Part shown: positions 10,529 through 19,045 of the stretch, one piece after another | Layout: the number at the start of each line of letters is the position of its first letter | Position numbering within the stretch: the first letter of the stretch is position 1 | The notes under the pieces: model-generated | The model's database searches: none | What the model was told of the DNA's origin: nothing | Seen by the model: the letters and a program-made list of their open reading frames with translations, nothing else | Source: Candidatus Amunia macphersoniae | GTDB lineage: Bacteria > Chloroflexota > Dormibacteria > Aeolococcales > Aeolococcaceae | DNA: 64,000 bases | NCBI GenBank assembly: GCA_016464795.1 | Contig: JAEKNN010000030.1 | Span: 24,195 to 88,194, forward strand | Direction of reading: 5' to 3' | Made by a program: the position numbers and the translations under genes

Positions 10529-12242
10529 GCACCAGGTAGGCCAGCAGCGCCAGGGTCCACGGCATGTTGTGCCGGATGATCGCGCCCTCGTTGCGCACGT
10601 AGCGGCTCGTCGACACCCCGACGCTCGCCGTCTGCGGGGCCACCGGCTTGCCCACCTCCGCTCCCACCGAGTTCAGTGAGGGAAGCAGCAGCAACGGGAA
10701 GTGGAGCAGCTTGCCGACGGTGTTCTGGAACGCCCCGAACAGCGCGTTGGTCGAGGTGTTGCTGCCCGAGAGGGCCACGCCGATCCAGCCGAGGATCGGG
10801 GCGATCAGGATGAACGCGGTGCCCGCCTTGGAGAAGGCGAACGCAAGTGAGTTGCCGAGCCCCCCGAAGGTGAAGACGAACGCCAGCCCGAAGATCAGCA
10901 CGCCGACGATCAGCGCACCCCACATCTGGTGGAAGGTGCGTGACGCGACCTCACGGAACTGCCCGGCCGAGGGACGCAGCAAGAGCAGCATCACGATCCA
11001 GGCGCTGGCGATCGCTGTCCCGGCGATGAACGGGGTGAAGTTGAAGACCGAGACCACCGTCTTGCCTGTCACCGACGACACCGCGCTGACGCTGGCCTTG
11101 GCGAGGCTGTAGGCGGGCAGGCGCGACCAGGGACCGGTCCAGGCGACCACCACCGCGATGAGCACCAGGAACGGAAGCACCGCTCCGACGATCTGACGGG
11201 TGGCCAGCGGCTCCTCGCGGGGGCGGGCGTCCTCGGAGATGGGCACCCCGCCATAGCCGAGCACGGTGCGCGGCCGCCAAACCCGCAGGAAGAGCAGGGT
11301 GACGGTGAACGCGGTCAGCGCGCCCACCACGTCGGGGAGGTAAGGGCCGAAGAACTGGGAGACCGGGAACTGCCCGAGGATGTACCCGAATGAACCCACT
11401 ATCGCCAGGGGCCAGCCGTCGCGCAGGCCGCGCCGGCCGCTCACCAGGTAGATGAGGATCCATGGCGGCAGCAGCGCGAGCACCGCGACGATGCGGCCAA
11501 TCGATGCCGTCAGCGCGTTGAGCGACAGTCCCGTGACCGCCGCCAAGGAGATGATCGGTGCGCCCAGCGCCCCGAATGACACAGGAGCGTTGTTGGCGAT
11601 CGCGGCGACCCGGATGGCATCGATCTCGACCACACCGAGACTGACGAGAATCGGCGCCACCACCGCCCAGGGATAGCCGAACCCGACAAGTCCCTCCAGG
11701 AGCGCGCCGAACGCCCAGGCCAGCAGGATGGTCTGGACCCGGATGTCGGCGGTGGCCTGGGAGACCAGCCAGCGCTGAAACGTGGGGAACACGCCGGTGA
11801 CCATCAGGGTGTTGAAGATCACCACCCCCCAGAGCGTGATCCAGTCGACGGCGATGAGGCCGGTGAGGGCGCCGTACAGGAACGACTTGGCGGTGAGGTC
11901 GGCCGGCGCCTCCCAGAACGTGATCGCCAGCCCAACCGTCACCGCGGCGCCGATGATCGTGGCCACCCAGGCGCTGAGGCGGAAGACGGCGAGCAGGACC
12001 AGCAACACGATCACCGGCACCAGCGCCACCAGCGCGGTCAGCGCGAGGTTGCGCGCGGGATCCAGCACCTGATGAAACGCGGCGACGACCATGTGGTCCT
12101 CTCGGGTTCGACTGCTGAGCGACGGGATGATAGCCCAGGGTCACGTGCTCCTACGTCCCGCCCGCCTGCGGCCCCCGATCGACCTGCGCGACGCCTCCGC
12201 CCGGCGTCTGCTTTGCAGCGGCTACCCGCCGCTGGCGTTCGG

Positions 12243-13238
12243 CTACTGAGAGGGGAGTGTCGCGAGATCCGCGACGCGGCGGAGAGGCGTCGGCCGCCCC
12301 GGCGCGCTGACGCTCGGCGACCGCCACTCGCCAGAGGCCAGCACGTGGTCGACGAACCGCCGCGCCATCGGCGGCAGGTCGAGCTGCCCAACCAGGTGAA
12401 AGGGCCTGCTCAAGGGCGTGCCGGGAAGCGGCACCTCGACGAGGCGCCCGCCCGCCAGTTCGGAGACGACAGTCTCCCGAGCCACCAGAGTCGCGCCCAG
12501 CCCCGCGACCGCGCCGGCGATGACGGCGCCGTGGGAGCCGAGGGTGAGACAGGGCGCATCGTTGCCGAGGGAGTGGAGGATGCTCTCGAGGGTCGCCCGC
12601 ATCCCACTGCCGGGCTCGCGGAGCAGCCAGGCCGTCTCGTGCCCGCGCACCCCGTGCCGTCCGGGTGTGGCGACGATGACGAGATCATTGGCATGCACTG
12701 CGTAGGTCACCATGCCGGAGTCCAGTGGAGGCCGGCCGGCAACCGCAAGGTCGACATGATGGCCGCGCAGCCGGCTCCACACCCTGTTGCGCGGCGCCAC
12801 CTCCAGCTCGACACCGACGTCGGGCAGCAGCCCGCGGAAACCGGCGAGCAGGTCTGGTAGGTGAACCTCGGCGACGCTGCTGACGGCGGCGATCCGCAAC
12901 CATCCGCGGTCCGGGCTCGCCTCGCCCAGGGCTGCCATCGCCGCCGCCTCGAGCTCGCCGAGCAGGTGCCGCACACGTTCCGCGTACCGGACCCCCGCCG
13001 GCGTGAGCCTGACCCCGCGACCCGCCCTCTCGATGAGCGCAGCGCCGATCTGCCGCTGCAGCGAAGCGACCGACGCCGAGACGGCGGACTCTGTGACATT
13101 GAGCTGCTCGGCGCCGGCTCGGACTGAGCCGAGCTCGGCCACAGCTGCGAAGGTGCGCAGCTGTCCGGCCGTGACCGCGAGCACGCTGTTGCGCCGAGCC
13201 CGGGAGAGGCTCCCCAGCGGTGGGCTGTCCGACGACAT
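12243..13238 (-). CDS. LysR-family transcriptional regulator
   Basis: 331-aa LTTR. A winged-helix DNA-binding domain occupies about residues 22-82 (LRTFAAVAELGSVRAGAEQL, ESAVSASVASLQRQIGAALI, RGVRLTPAGVRYAERV), then the linker helix and a two-lobed effector domain to the end. It lies upstream of the LctP-type permease on the same strand (150-nt gap). It is a reasonable candidate regulator of the glycolate genes, perhaps sensing glycolate, glyoxylate or a related C2 metabolite, in the manner of CbbR-like proteins. That role is inferred from position only. The next 270 bases hold the promoter of the downstream membrane island. Confidence 0.9.
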   Translation of the reverse strand: MSSDSPPLGSLSRARRNSVLAVTAGQLRTFAAVAELGSVRAGAEQLNVTESAVSASVASLQRQIGAALIERAGRGVRLTPAGVRYAERVRHLLGELEAAAMAALGEASPDRGWLRIAAVSSVAEVHLPDLLAGFRGLLPDVGVELEVAPRNRVWSRLRGHHVDLAVAGRPPLDSGMVTYAVHANDLVIVATPGRHGVRGHETAWLLREPGSGMRATLESILHSLGNDAPCLTLGSHGAVIAGAVAGLGATLVARETVVSELAGGRLVEVPLPGTPLSRPFHLVGQLDLPPMARRFVDHVLASGEWRSPSVSAPGRPTPLRRVADLATLPSQ

Positions 13239-13330
13239 GGGGCGATCATTTCAAATCCTCAACTTGGAGTCGAGCGAAATCGGTGGCGAGGTATGAGCCA
13301 GGGCTCAACGATCAGTGCAGACATTCTTGA

Positions 13331-13359
13331 TTGACACCCTGCAGAGCCCTCCATAGGCT
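13331..13359 (+). promoter_or_regulatory. Housekeeping-type promoter of the membrane-protein island
   Basis: A perfect -35 hexamer TTGACA (13331-13336) is followed after 17 bases by TAGGCT (13354-13359), a TAnnnT -10 box common in high-GC Gram-positive relatives. It points toward the six-gene operon that starts at 13511, leaving a leader of about 145 bases. It is the best sigma-70-like promoter I can see in the window. Confidence 0.5.
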
Positions 13360-13510
13360 TGCGCTGACCTGCATGCCCCGGTGAGCGACTCGTTGTCGGG
13401 GTCACGCGGGTTGGGCAGACAGCCCAAGCGCTGCCGGTCAGACACCAGTGCCGGCGCACAAGAGAGTCGAGGAAGGCGCGTCGGACCTCACCAATTGGGA
13501 GGAGAGCACG

Positions 13511-13819
13511 ATGACCGACGCTGGGGTGGTCCACCGCTGGCTGCTGGGCTTGGCCGCGGCCCTGATCGTGGTCATCATCGCGGCAACGCTCGTCCTGGTG
13601 ATCGTCAACCACGCCAGGGCGATCCTCGTCTCGGTGACCCGCAGCCGGCACGCGGTCTCGCGGGTTCACTCCAACGTCGCCGCCATCGCTGAGCTGGGAG
13701 CCGCAGCCACCACCACCGACCGCATCCTGGCCGGCGCGCTGGGCATCGAGGCCAAGGTCCACCTGGTCGCCGATGCCCTCGAGCGAACCAACGTGCCGGC
13801 CGGGCGGGGAGGGCGCTGA
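13511..13819 (+). CDS. Single-pass membrane protein, first gene of the membrane island
   Basis: 102 aa, no family recognised. One long TM helix (LLGLAAALIVVIIAATLVLVIV) follows a short head; the remaining 65 residues are a helical, Ala-rich domain with regularly spaced basic residues and TTTDRILAGALGIEAKVHLV. The start at ATG 13511 is supported by GGGAGGAG about seven bases upstream; the frame is open from 13448 but without a comparable ribosome-binding site. The next gene starts two bases after its stop. Shape (one N-terminal TM plus helical tail) is shared by the next four genes, suggesting a co-assembling set. DUF948/YtxG-like proteins have this layout, but I see no decisive motif. Confidence 0.7.
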   Translation: MTDAGVVHRWLLGLAAALIVVIIAATLVLVIVNHARAILVSVTRSRHAVSRVHSNVAAIAELGAAATTTDRILAGALGIEAKVHLVADALERTNVPAGRGGR

Positions 13820-13821
13820 GC

Positions 13822-14199
13822 ATGCAGACGTCCGCGCAGAGCCAGCTGCTGTGGTGGCTGGCCCTCGCCACCGGGGCCCTGGTGATCATCGTCGTCGCCA
13901 CCCTGTTGACGCTGGTGCTCACCGAGGCGAGCGCCATCGCTGAGGAAGCGCAGATCATCAGCCACAAGGCCAGGAGCGTCAGCCTCGCGACCATCAAGCT
14001 TCTCTACGCGCTCCGGATCAACTCCGCCCTCACCGGCGTGGGCGACGGGGCCGGAGCCATCCTGCGCCAGGCGGGGCGTGTTGTTGTGCACGTGCAGTCG
14101 TGTCCCGGCTGCCCCAATTGCCGATCGCCGCGCGAGCTGCAGCCATCCGCTGTCAGGCCGAAGGGGCCGGGGCCGCCCGGCCCGTCGAGCTGGACATGA
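13822..14199 (+). CDS. Single-pass membrane protein with CxxCxxC tail
   Basis: 125 aa, unknown family. After a short polar head there is one TM helix (WWLALATGALVIIVVATLLTLVL), then a helical domain rich in Ala, Ile and Ser, and a C-terminal tail with the cluster CPGCPNC followed by a Pro-rich end. The three closely spaced cysteines could bind a metal or form disulfides; this is inference. The ATG at 13822 is two bases after the preceding stop, and its own stop overlaps the next start (ATGA), consistent with translational coupling inside one operon. Function unknown. Confidence 0.65.
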   Translation: MQTSAQSQLLWWLALATGALVIIVVATLLTLVLTEASAIAEEAQIISHKARSVSLATIKLLYALRINSALTGVGDGAGAILRQAGRVVVHVQSCPGCPNCRSPRELQPSAVRPKGPGPPGPSSWT

Positions 14200-14480
14200 T
14201 CGTTCTGCTCATGGTGCTCACTGCCCTCTTGACAGTCGTGTTCTTCGTCGTGCTGCTGCGCTTCCTAGCGGCCATTGCCGCCCGCCTGCACTCGATCGGC
14301 GGCTCCTTGGGGCAGATCAACGTTGAGGTAGCAGGCGTCCAGGGACACACCTCCTTCATCACACCGGAGCTGACCAAGCTCAACAACGGGCTCGGCAGTG
14401 CCAACGCGGGCCTGGCCGCCGTCGACGGCGGTCTGGTCGCTCTGGCGGAAGCGGCCGTCGCCCAGAGGGGATACCGATGA
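14196..14480 (+). CDS. Single-pass membrane protein, third gene of the membrane island
   Basis: 94 aa, no recognised family. It begins almost directly with a TM helix (VLLMVLTALLTVVFFVVLLRF) and continues as a helical domain with INVEVAGVQGHTSFITPELTKL and a repetitive Gly/Ala/Leu end (NNGLGSANAGLAAVDGGLVAL). The ATG at 14196 sits in an ATGA overlap with the previous stop and is preferred over the longer frame from 14100, whose extra residues are antisense-like. The 3' end again overlaps the next gene by 4 nt. Confidence 0.65.
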   Translation: MIVLLMVLTALLTVVFFVVLLRFLAAIAARLHSIGGSLGQINVEVAGVQGHTSFITPELTKLNNGLGSANAGLAAVDGGLVALAEAAVAQRGYR

Positions 14481-14797
14481 TCGCCGACGACGGGCAGTAC
14501 ACAGCAGTCCTGGTGATCTGGACGCTCCTTCTCGTTCTGGTGGTGCTCGTGCTGCTCCCGGCCAGCCTGTTGGCGGCGGCCCGCCTGGTCAGGTCTGCGC
14601 GCAGGGTCGACGCACGGTTGGCCGCGACCCTGAAGGCCGCGACGGCCATCGTCGACAACACCGCACCCACCCGCGGCCTGCTCGATACGACCATCCGGTC
14701 GGCCAGCGACGTGCTGGCGACTGTGCGCGGCATCGACCAGCACGCCGGCGCCACCGAGGGCGTCCTGGTCAGGCGTGCCGCCGGCGCGAAGTCGTGA
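14477..14797 (+). CDS. Single-pass membrane protein, fourth gene of the membrane island
   Basis: 106 aa, unknown. Short head, TM helix (VIWTLLLVLVVLVLLPASLL), then a basic patch (RLVRSARRVDARL) and an amphipathic helix region with TTIRSASDVLATVRGIDQHAG. The basic patch just after the helix suggests, by the positive-inside rule, that the C-terminal part is cytoplasmic, but a dual orientation cannot be excluded. Starts in an ATGA overlap with the gene before and ends in a GTGA overlap with the gene after. Confidence 0.65.
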   Translation: MIADDGQYTAVLVIWTLLLVLVVLVLLPASLLAAARLVRSARRVDARLAATLKAATAIVDNTAPTRGLLDTTIRSASDVLATVRGIDQHAGATEGVLVRRAAGAKS

Positions 14798-15084
14798 GCC
14801 TCGACAGCTGGGACAGCGTTCTGACGATCGTTTCGATGGTCGTCGCCTCGATCCTTGCCATCGTGCTGGCGGTCACCCTGGTGTTGACCGCCGCGGCCCT
14901 TGGACGGGTCCGCCGCGCGGCTGCGCAGCTCCCCGGCGGGCTCGAGGCCGCCGCCGACAACACCGCCAGCCTGCCCGACCAGATCCCCACCATCAACAGC
15001 GCCTTGACCGCCATCCAGGATGGCCTCGACTCCGTCGACACCAGCGTCCTCGGCATCGCGCGCGCCTACGGCCTGGTGCGCTGA
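14794..15084 (+). CDS. Single-pass membrane protein, fifth gene of the membrane island
   Basis: 96 aa, unknown. TM helix near residues 12-34 (VSMVVASILAIVLAVTLVLTAA), a basic turn GRVRRAA, then a helical domain with DNTASLPDQIPTINSAL and IQDGLDSVDTSVLGIARAYG. The wording DNTA also occurs in the preceding protein (VDNTAPTRG), hinting at distant relatedness between the two. The start is GTG at 14794 within the GTGA overlap. Ten bases separate its stop from the last and largest gene of the island. Confidence 0.65.
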   Translation: MSLDSWDSVLTIVSMVVASILAIVLAVTLVLTAAALGRVRRAAAQLPGGLEAAADNTASLPDQIPTINSALTAIQDGLDSVDTSVLGIARAYGLVR

Positions 15085-15094
15085 GGGTGACGCC

Positions 15095-16684
15095 ATGACT
15101 CGTCGCGCGGAGCGCAATTTCAACACGTTGTCCTGGTCAGTGGTGGTGTTCGTCGGCCTGGTCGTGATCACGCTCGTCCTGGCGCTGCAGCTCTTTCCCC
15201 GCCTGAGCAGCGGCCAGCGGGTCCTCGACGGCGCGCGTCCCGCATTCACCGACGAGCGCGTCGCCGGCGACGTCGCAGGAGTCAAGATGGTGTCGAACAT
15301 CGTCGACCTCGCCGACCCGCTGGTCAGGGATCCGCGGACAGCGCCCGAGGTCACCGGGCTCATCGCCTATGTGTCACAGCAGACCGGCCTTCCCCAAGCT
15401 GCTGTTGTCAGCGCGCTGCAATCCAAGTTCCCCCACTCGTTGGCACTGCTGCAGGCGATCCCACTGCAATCGGTCAGCGCTGAGCTCCCTCAGCTGATCG
15501 CGTTCGTGGCGAGCCATTCCACGCTCACACCCGTGGCTCTCCTCGCCGCCCTCAACCAGAACTTCCCTCACCTCGCCCAAGCGATCAATGCCCTGCCACG
15601 CATGACCTCAGGCTGGAACAACGTACCGGGCACGGCTGGCGTGACCCGGTTCGACGGCTCGCCGGTGACCACCGTCCCGCAGGTGCGCGACTACCTTGCC
15701 GGCGATGTGGTCGGCGCTGTCCAGAGCCAGCGGGCCAACTTCCAGACGCTGGACCGCACCTCGCCCGGGCTTGTTGTCATCCCCGCGGTGCTGCTGGCGA
15801 TCGGGATCATCGCCACCCTGTACGGACTGGTGATGCTTCTGGCCCTGCGGCGGGTCGGGGTGCTCGATACGGGCAGCCGTGAGCGCCGGCTCACACTGGG
15901 CGCGTGGGCAGTCGTCGGCGTGGTCGGGATCATCGTGCTCGCGCTCGTCCCCATCTGGTCTCTGGTCGGGCGTCTCGACGCCGGCCAGTCAGTGCTCGAC
16001 AACCTCCGGCCCGCATTCACCGACGCCCGAGTCGCGGGCGATGCGGCCGGCGTGAGCATGGTCTCGACCATCGTCGACGTGGCCGATCCGATCGTCCTCG
16101 AGTCGGGTGGAGCCGCCTCCGAGGTGCCCAAACTGGTGAGCTTCGTGGCCACGGCCACGGGTTTGTCTGCTGCCCAGGTCCTGTCTGCCATCCAGCAGAA
16201 CTTCCCCCACGTCTACGGGCTGCTCAACGCCATCCCGCTGGAGTCGGTCACTGCCGAGCAGTCTGGGCTGACCACCTTCCTGACCACCACTTTGAAGATC
16301 ACGCCCGACCAGTTGAACGCCGCCCTGCAGAAGAATTTCCCGCAGATCGCACAGAGCCTGGCGGTGCTCCCTGCGGTCACCGCCGGATGGGCCAACGTGC
16401 CCGGTACCCAGAATCTCACAAGGTTCGACGGGACCCCGGTGCGATCGGTGACGCAGGTGCGCAACTACTTCGCGCTCGACGTGGTTCCGGCTCTGCAGAC
16501 GACGCGAGCCGACTTTCAACGGCTCGATGGTTTGCCGCCGCCGGTCACCTGGGTCCCGCCACTTCTCCTCATCGCCGGTGGCCTCGTCCTCTACTACTCC
16601 CTGGTGATGATGTACATCTGGCGGCCTCGACCGCGAGGCTCGCCGGCGGTCGATAGGTCCGCCAATCGGGCACCTGCAGCGTAG
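15095..16684 (+). CDS. Internally duplicated membrane protein with four FPH/FPQ repeats
   Basis: 529 aa, no family recognised. Two clearly homologous halves: residues about 38-225 and 308-490 share SGQ/AGQ..VLD..RPAFTD.RVAGD, MVS.IVD.ADP.V, and a closing block GW.NVPGT...TRFDG.PV.. followed by QVR.Y. Each half holds two copies of a roughly 27-residue motif ending A(L/I)..(N/K)FP(H/Q), giving four copies in all (SKFPH, QNFPH, QNFPH, KNFPQ). TM helices flank the halves: near 15-37, 230-255, 280-305 and 497-518, so both large domains should face the same side, probably outside. ATG at 15095. Being last in the island and by far the largest, it is a plausible receptor or scaffold for the small proteins. 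Confidence 0.8.
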   Translation: MTRRAERNFNTLSWSVVVFVGLVVITLVLALQLFPRLSSGQRVLDGARPAFTDERVAGDVAGVKMVSNIVDLADPLVRDPRTAPEVTGLIAYVSQQTGLPQAAVVSALQSKFPHSLALLQAIPLQSVSAELPQLIAFVASHSTLTPVALLAALNQNFPHLAQAINALPRMTSGWNNVPGTAGVTRFDGSPVTTVPQVRDYLAGDVVGAVQSQRANFQTLDRTSPGLVVIPAVLLAIGIIATLYGLVMLLALRRVGVLDTGSRERRLTLGAWAVVGVVGIIVLALVPIWSLVGRLDAGQSVLDNLRPAFTDARVAGDAAGVSMVSTIVDVADPIVLESGGAASEVPKLVSFVATATGLSAAQVLSAIQQNFPHVYGLLNAIPLESVTAEQSGLTTFLTTTLKITPDQLNAALQKNFPQIAQSLAVLPAVTAGWANVPGTQNLTRFDGTPVRSVTQVRNYFALDVVPALQTTRADFQRLDGLPPPVTWVPPLLLIAGGLVLYYSLVMMYIWRPRPRGSPAVDRSANRAPAA

Positions 16685-16753
16685 CCGCGCGCGGCTTCGT
16701 CGAACAGGTCACTGCGTCCTTCGGCGTGGTCTCCTAAAAACCCCTCGGGTCGT

Positions 16754-17926
16754 TCAACCGGCGTCGGCCGAGACCGAGGCAGCGAGATCCACCAGCCGGC
16801 GCAGACCCTCGCTCACCGCCGCGGCCGGCGAGGCCAGGGAGACGCGCAGGAACCCCTCACCGCGCTCACCGAATGCCGAGCCCGGCGCCACCGCCACGCC
16901 AAGCTCGTCGAGCAACCGCATCGCCAGCACGCGCGATGGGATCCCGGTGCTGCGGACGTCGACCCACAGGTAGAACGCGCCCTGGGGCGTGAATGCTTGC
17001 AACGGAGACCCCTCGAGCACCGAGAGCGCCAGCTCGCGCCGCTCCAGGTACGCATCGCGCATTGCCCGCACAATCTCCTGGGGCCCGGTCACCGCGGCCA
17101 GCGCCGCGTGCTGGGTTGGCGTGTTGACGCAGGAGATGAGCGGTTCCTGGCACTTTGCCAGCGTCGCCGAGAGCTCCCGAGGCGCGACCGCATACCCGAT
17201 TCGCCAGCCGGTCATCGCGTACGTCTTCGAGAAGCTGTACACCGAGACCACTCGCTCTGGGGAGATCGACGCCGGGCTGACGAAGCTGCCGTCGAAGCTG
17301 ATCTCGTCGTAGCACTCGTCGGAGACCAGCCAGAGGCCGTGGCGGTCGGCAAAGTCGAGCAGCTCGGTCATGCGGGCCCGGTCGATCACAGCGCCGAGCG
17401 GGTTCGACGGCGAGTTGACGACCATGACCGAGGTGCGCTCGCTGACCAGCTGCTCCAACGTGTCCACCGTGGGCACGAAGCCCGATTCCAACGTCAGCGG
17501 ATAGCTCACAGCAGTGAGGTTCAGCAACCGCGCCATCATCAGGAAGTTCGGCCACGCCGGGTCGGGCAGGAGGATCTCGTCGCCCGGGCATGTCAATGTC
17601 AGCAGCGCCGCGTAGATCGCCTCCACCCCTCCCTGGGTGACGATCGTCTGCTCAGGCGCAACCAGGTAGCCGTTGCGCTCGCGCACCTTCTCGGCGAGTG
17701 CCTCGCGCAGCGGCGGGATCCCTGCGCTCGGCATGTACCCGGTGTGGCCCTCCAGCGCGGCGACGTGTGCGGCCTCGACGATGTGCGCCGGCGTCGGGAA
17801 GTCCGGTTCGCCCACCTCCAGGCGAAGCACATCGGGCCGTCCCCACGCCGCGTCCATGATCTCGCGGATGCCCGACCGCGCCATGCCGGTGACCGCCGGG
17901 TTCAGGCGTGACGACTTGGTGCTCAC
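16754..17926 (-). CDS. Class I/II PLP-dependent aminotransferase (aspartate aminotransferase-like)
   Basis: 390-aa fold-type I aminotransferase. Cofactor motifs are present in order: QGGVEAIYAALLTL, NSPSNPLGAVID, SDECYDEISFDG and the PLP lysine in VYSFSKTYAMTGWRIGYAV. A C-terminal Arg typical of the substrate carboxylate lies in EGFLRVSLA. It is the last gene of a six-gene minus-strand operon (Lrp, ligase, Dabb, permease, amidohydrolase, aminotransferase) with a 3-nt gap to the gene before. It probably removes or transfers the amino group of a pathway intermediate; the exact amino acid is not evident. Convergent with the membrane island across a 69-base gap. Confidence 0.9.
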   Translation of the reverse strand: MSTKSSRLNPAVTGMARSGIREIMDAAWGRPDVLRLEVGEPDFPTPAHIVEAAHVAALEGHTGYMPSAGIPPLREALAEKVRERNGYLVAPEQTIVTQGGVEAIYAALLTLTCPGDEILLPDPAWPNFLMMARLLNLTAVSYPLTLESGFVPTVDTLEQLVSERTSVMVVNSPSNPLGAVIDRARMTELLDFADRHGLWLVSDECYDEISFDGSFVSPASISPERVVSVYSFSKTYAMTGWRIGYAVAPRELSATLAKCQEPLISCVNTPTQHAALAAVTGPQEIVRAMRDAYLERRELALSVLEGSPLQAFTPQGAFYLWVDVRSTGIPSRVLAMRLLDELGVAVAPGSAFGERGEGFLRVSLASPAAAVSEGLRRLVDLAASVSADAG

Positions 17927-17929
17927 GCT

Positions 17930-19045
17930 TCAGCCACCGACCACGCGGAGGTGATACAGCTCACGCGCATTTCGTTCGAAGATGCGCTCACCTGTCTCAT
18001 CCAGCCAGGCCGCGCTCACCGAGCCCGCCAGTCGTTCGCGTACCGTCCGCCACGCGTCGCGAAGCACCACGCAGCCGAACCAGTGGCTCTCCGGGAGTCC
18101 GTGGCCATCGCTGCCCAGGGTGATGCGCGCTGTCGGCGCCACATCGAGCAGTCGGAGCAGGCGGTCGGCGGTGGTGGCAGGGCTGAAGAGGTTGCAGAGC
18201 GAGTACTCAGTCCACACGCGTGGCCGAACCGACGCCAGGTATCCGGCCTGCTCGTGCCACGGGTAGGAGGCGTGGATGAGCACGACATCGACGCTCGAGC
18301 CGGCCGGAGTGCGCAGCACCTCATCGAGCAACAGCGGATCGGACTCGGCCAAGCGGATCTCGGAGTCGCCCATCCCGGTGTGCACCTGCAGCGGCAGGCC
18401 GGCATCCGCGCACCGTTCCAGGACTCGGTGGAACAGCAGGTCGCGCAACGCCTTGCCGCTGCGTCGCAGCGCCACGCCGGCGGTGCGGTCGGCCGCCAGA
18501 CCGCGCTCCGCCTTCTCGAGAGTCGCGTCGGGATCCACCGCGAGACCGGTGCGGTAGGCGAGCACTGTCTTGAAGCCCACTGCACCGTCGGCCACCGCCT
18601 TGCCCATGTACGTGTCGACGGCGTCGACCACCTCCGCGGCGTCGGCACCCTCCTCCAGCAGCCGATCGACGACTGGCTCGAGGCGGGCGAGCTCCCACAC
18701 CGGCACACCGGCCACCTCGGCGTAGCGCGCCGCGTCCCCCGGCGCAAGACCCTGCCAGCCGGCGTCCAGCACCATCCCCGTGATGTCGGCGTCGGCGAAG
18801 AGGGCACGAACGTAGCCGCTCCAGTCGGCACGCGCGCCGTCATCGCGCGCCGACACCGCGTCCGCCGGCTCGACCCCGAGGCGACGCGCCACGCGGATGC
18901 GAAGCATCTCCACTGCCAGCCGCGCCGGTTGCAGCGCCAGCCGTCGCTGATCGCCGTTCGGCCCCCCCTCCACGTCCAGGCTGAACCCGCTCAGGTCCAG
19001 GGGTGTGAACGCCAGAGGGAAGGGATGGGCGTGGTCATCGATCAC
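17930..19045 (-). CDS. Amidohydrolase 2 family protein (FluG N-terminal-like)
   Basis: 371-aa TIM-barrel metal hydrolase. The N-terminal metal motif is DDHAHPFPLAF (HxH), further metal ligands appear as LQVHTGMGD and VLIHASYPWHEQAGYLA, and a late Asp is in ITLGSDGHGLPE. This is the amidohydrolase-2 pattern seen in FluG-type proteins, where the same domain is fused to a glutamine-synthetase domain; here a GS-like ligase is encoded two genes upstream. It overlaps the permease gene by 4 nt. A role hydrolysing a gamma-glutamyl or related amide, or decarboxylating an aromatic intermediate as other family members do, is inference. Confidence 0.83.
   Translation of the reverse strand: MIDDHAHPFPLAFTPLDLSGFSLDVEGGPNGDQRRLALQPARLAVEMLRIRVARRLGVEPADAVSARDDGARADWSGYVRALFADADITGMVLDAGWQGLAPGDAARYAEVAGVPVWELARLEPVVDRLLEEGADAAEVVDAVDTYMGKAVADGAVGFKTVLAYRTGLAVDPDATLEKAERGLAADRTAGVALRRSGKALRDLLFHRVLERCADAGLPLQVHTGMGDSEIRLAESDPLLLDEVLRTPAGSSVDVVLIHASYPWHEQAGYLASVRPRVWTEYSLCNLFSPATTADRLLRLLDVAPTARITLGSDGHGLPESHWFGCVVLRDAWRTVRERLAGSVSAAWLDETGERIFERNARELYHLRVVGG

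Noticed and set aside
13511..16684. Mce-type lipid import operon
   Set aside because: Six tandem membrane proteins recall mce loci, but no MCE/MlaD domain, YrbE permease or Mkl ATPase is present.
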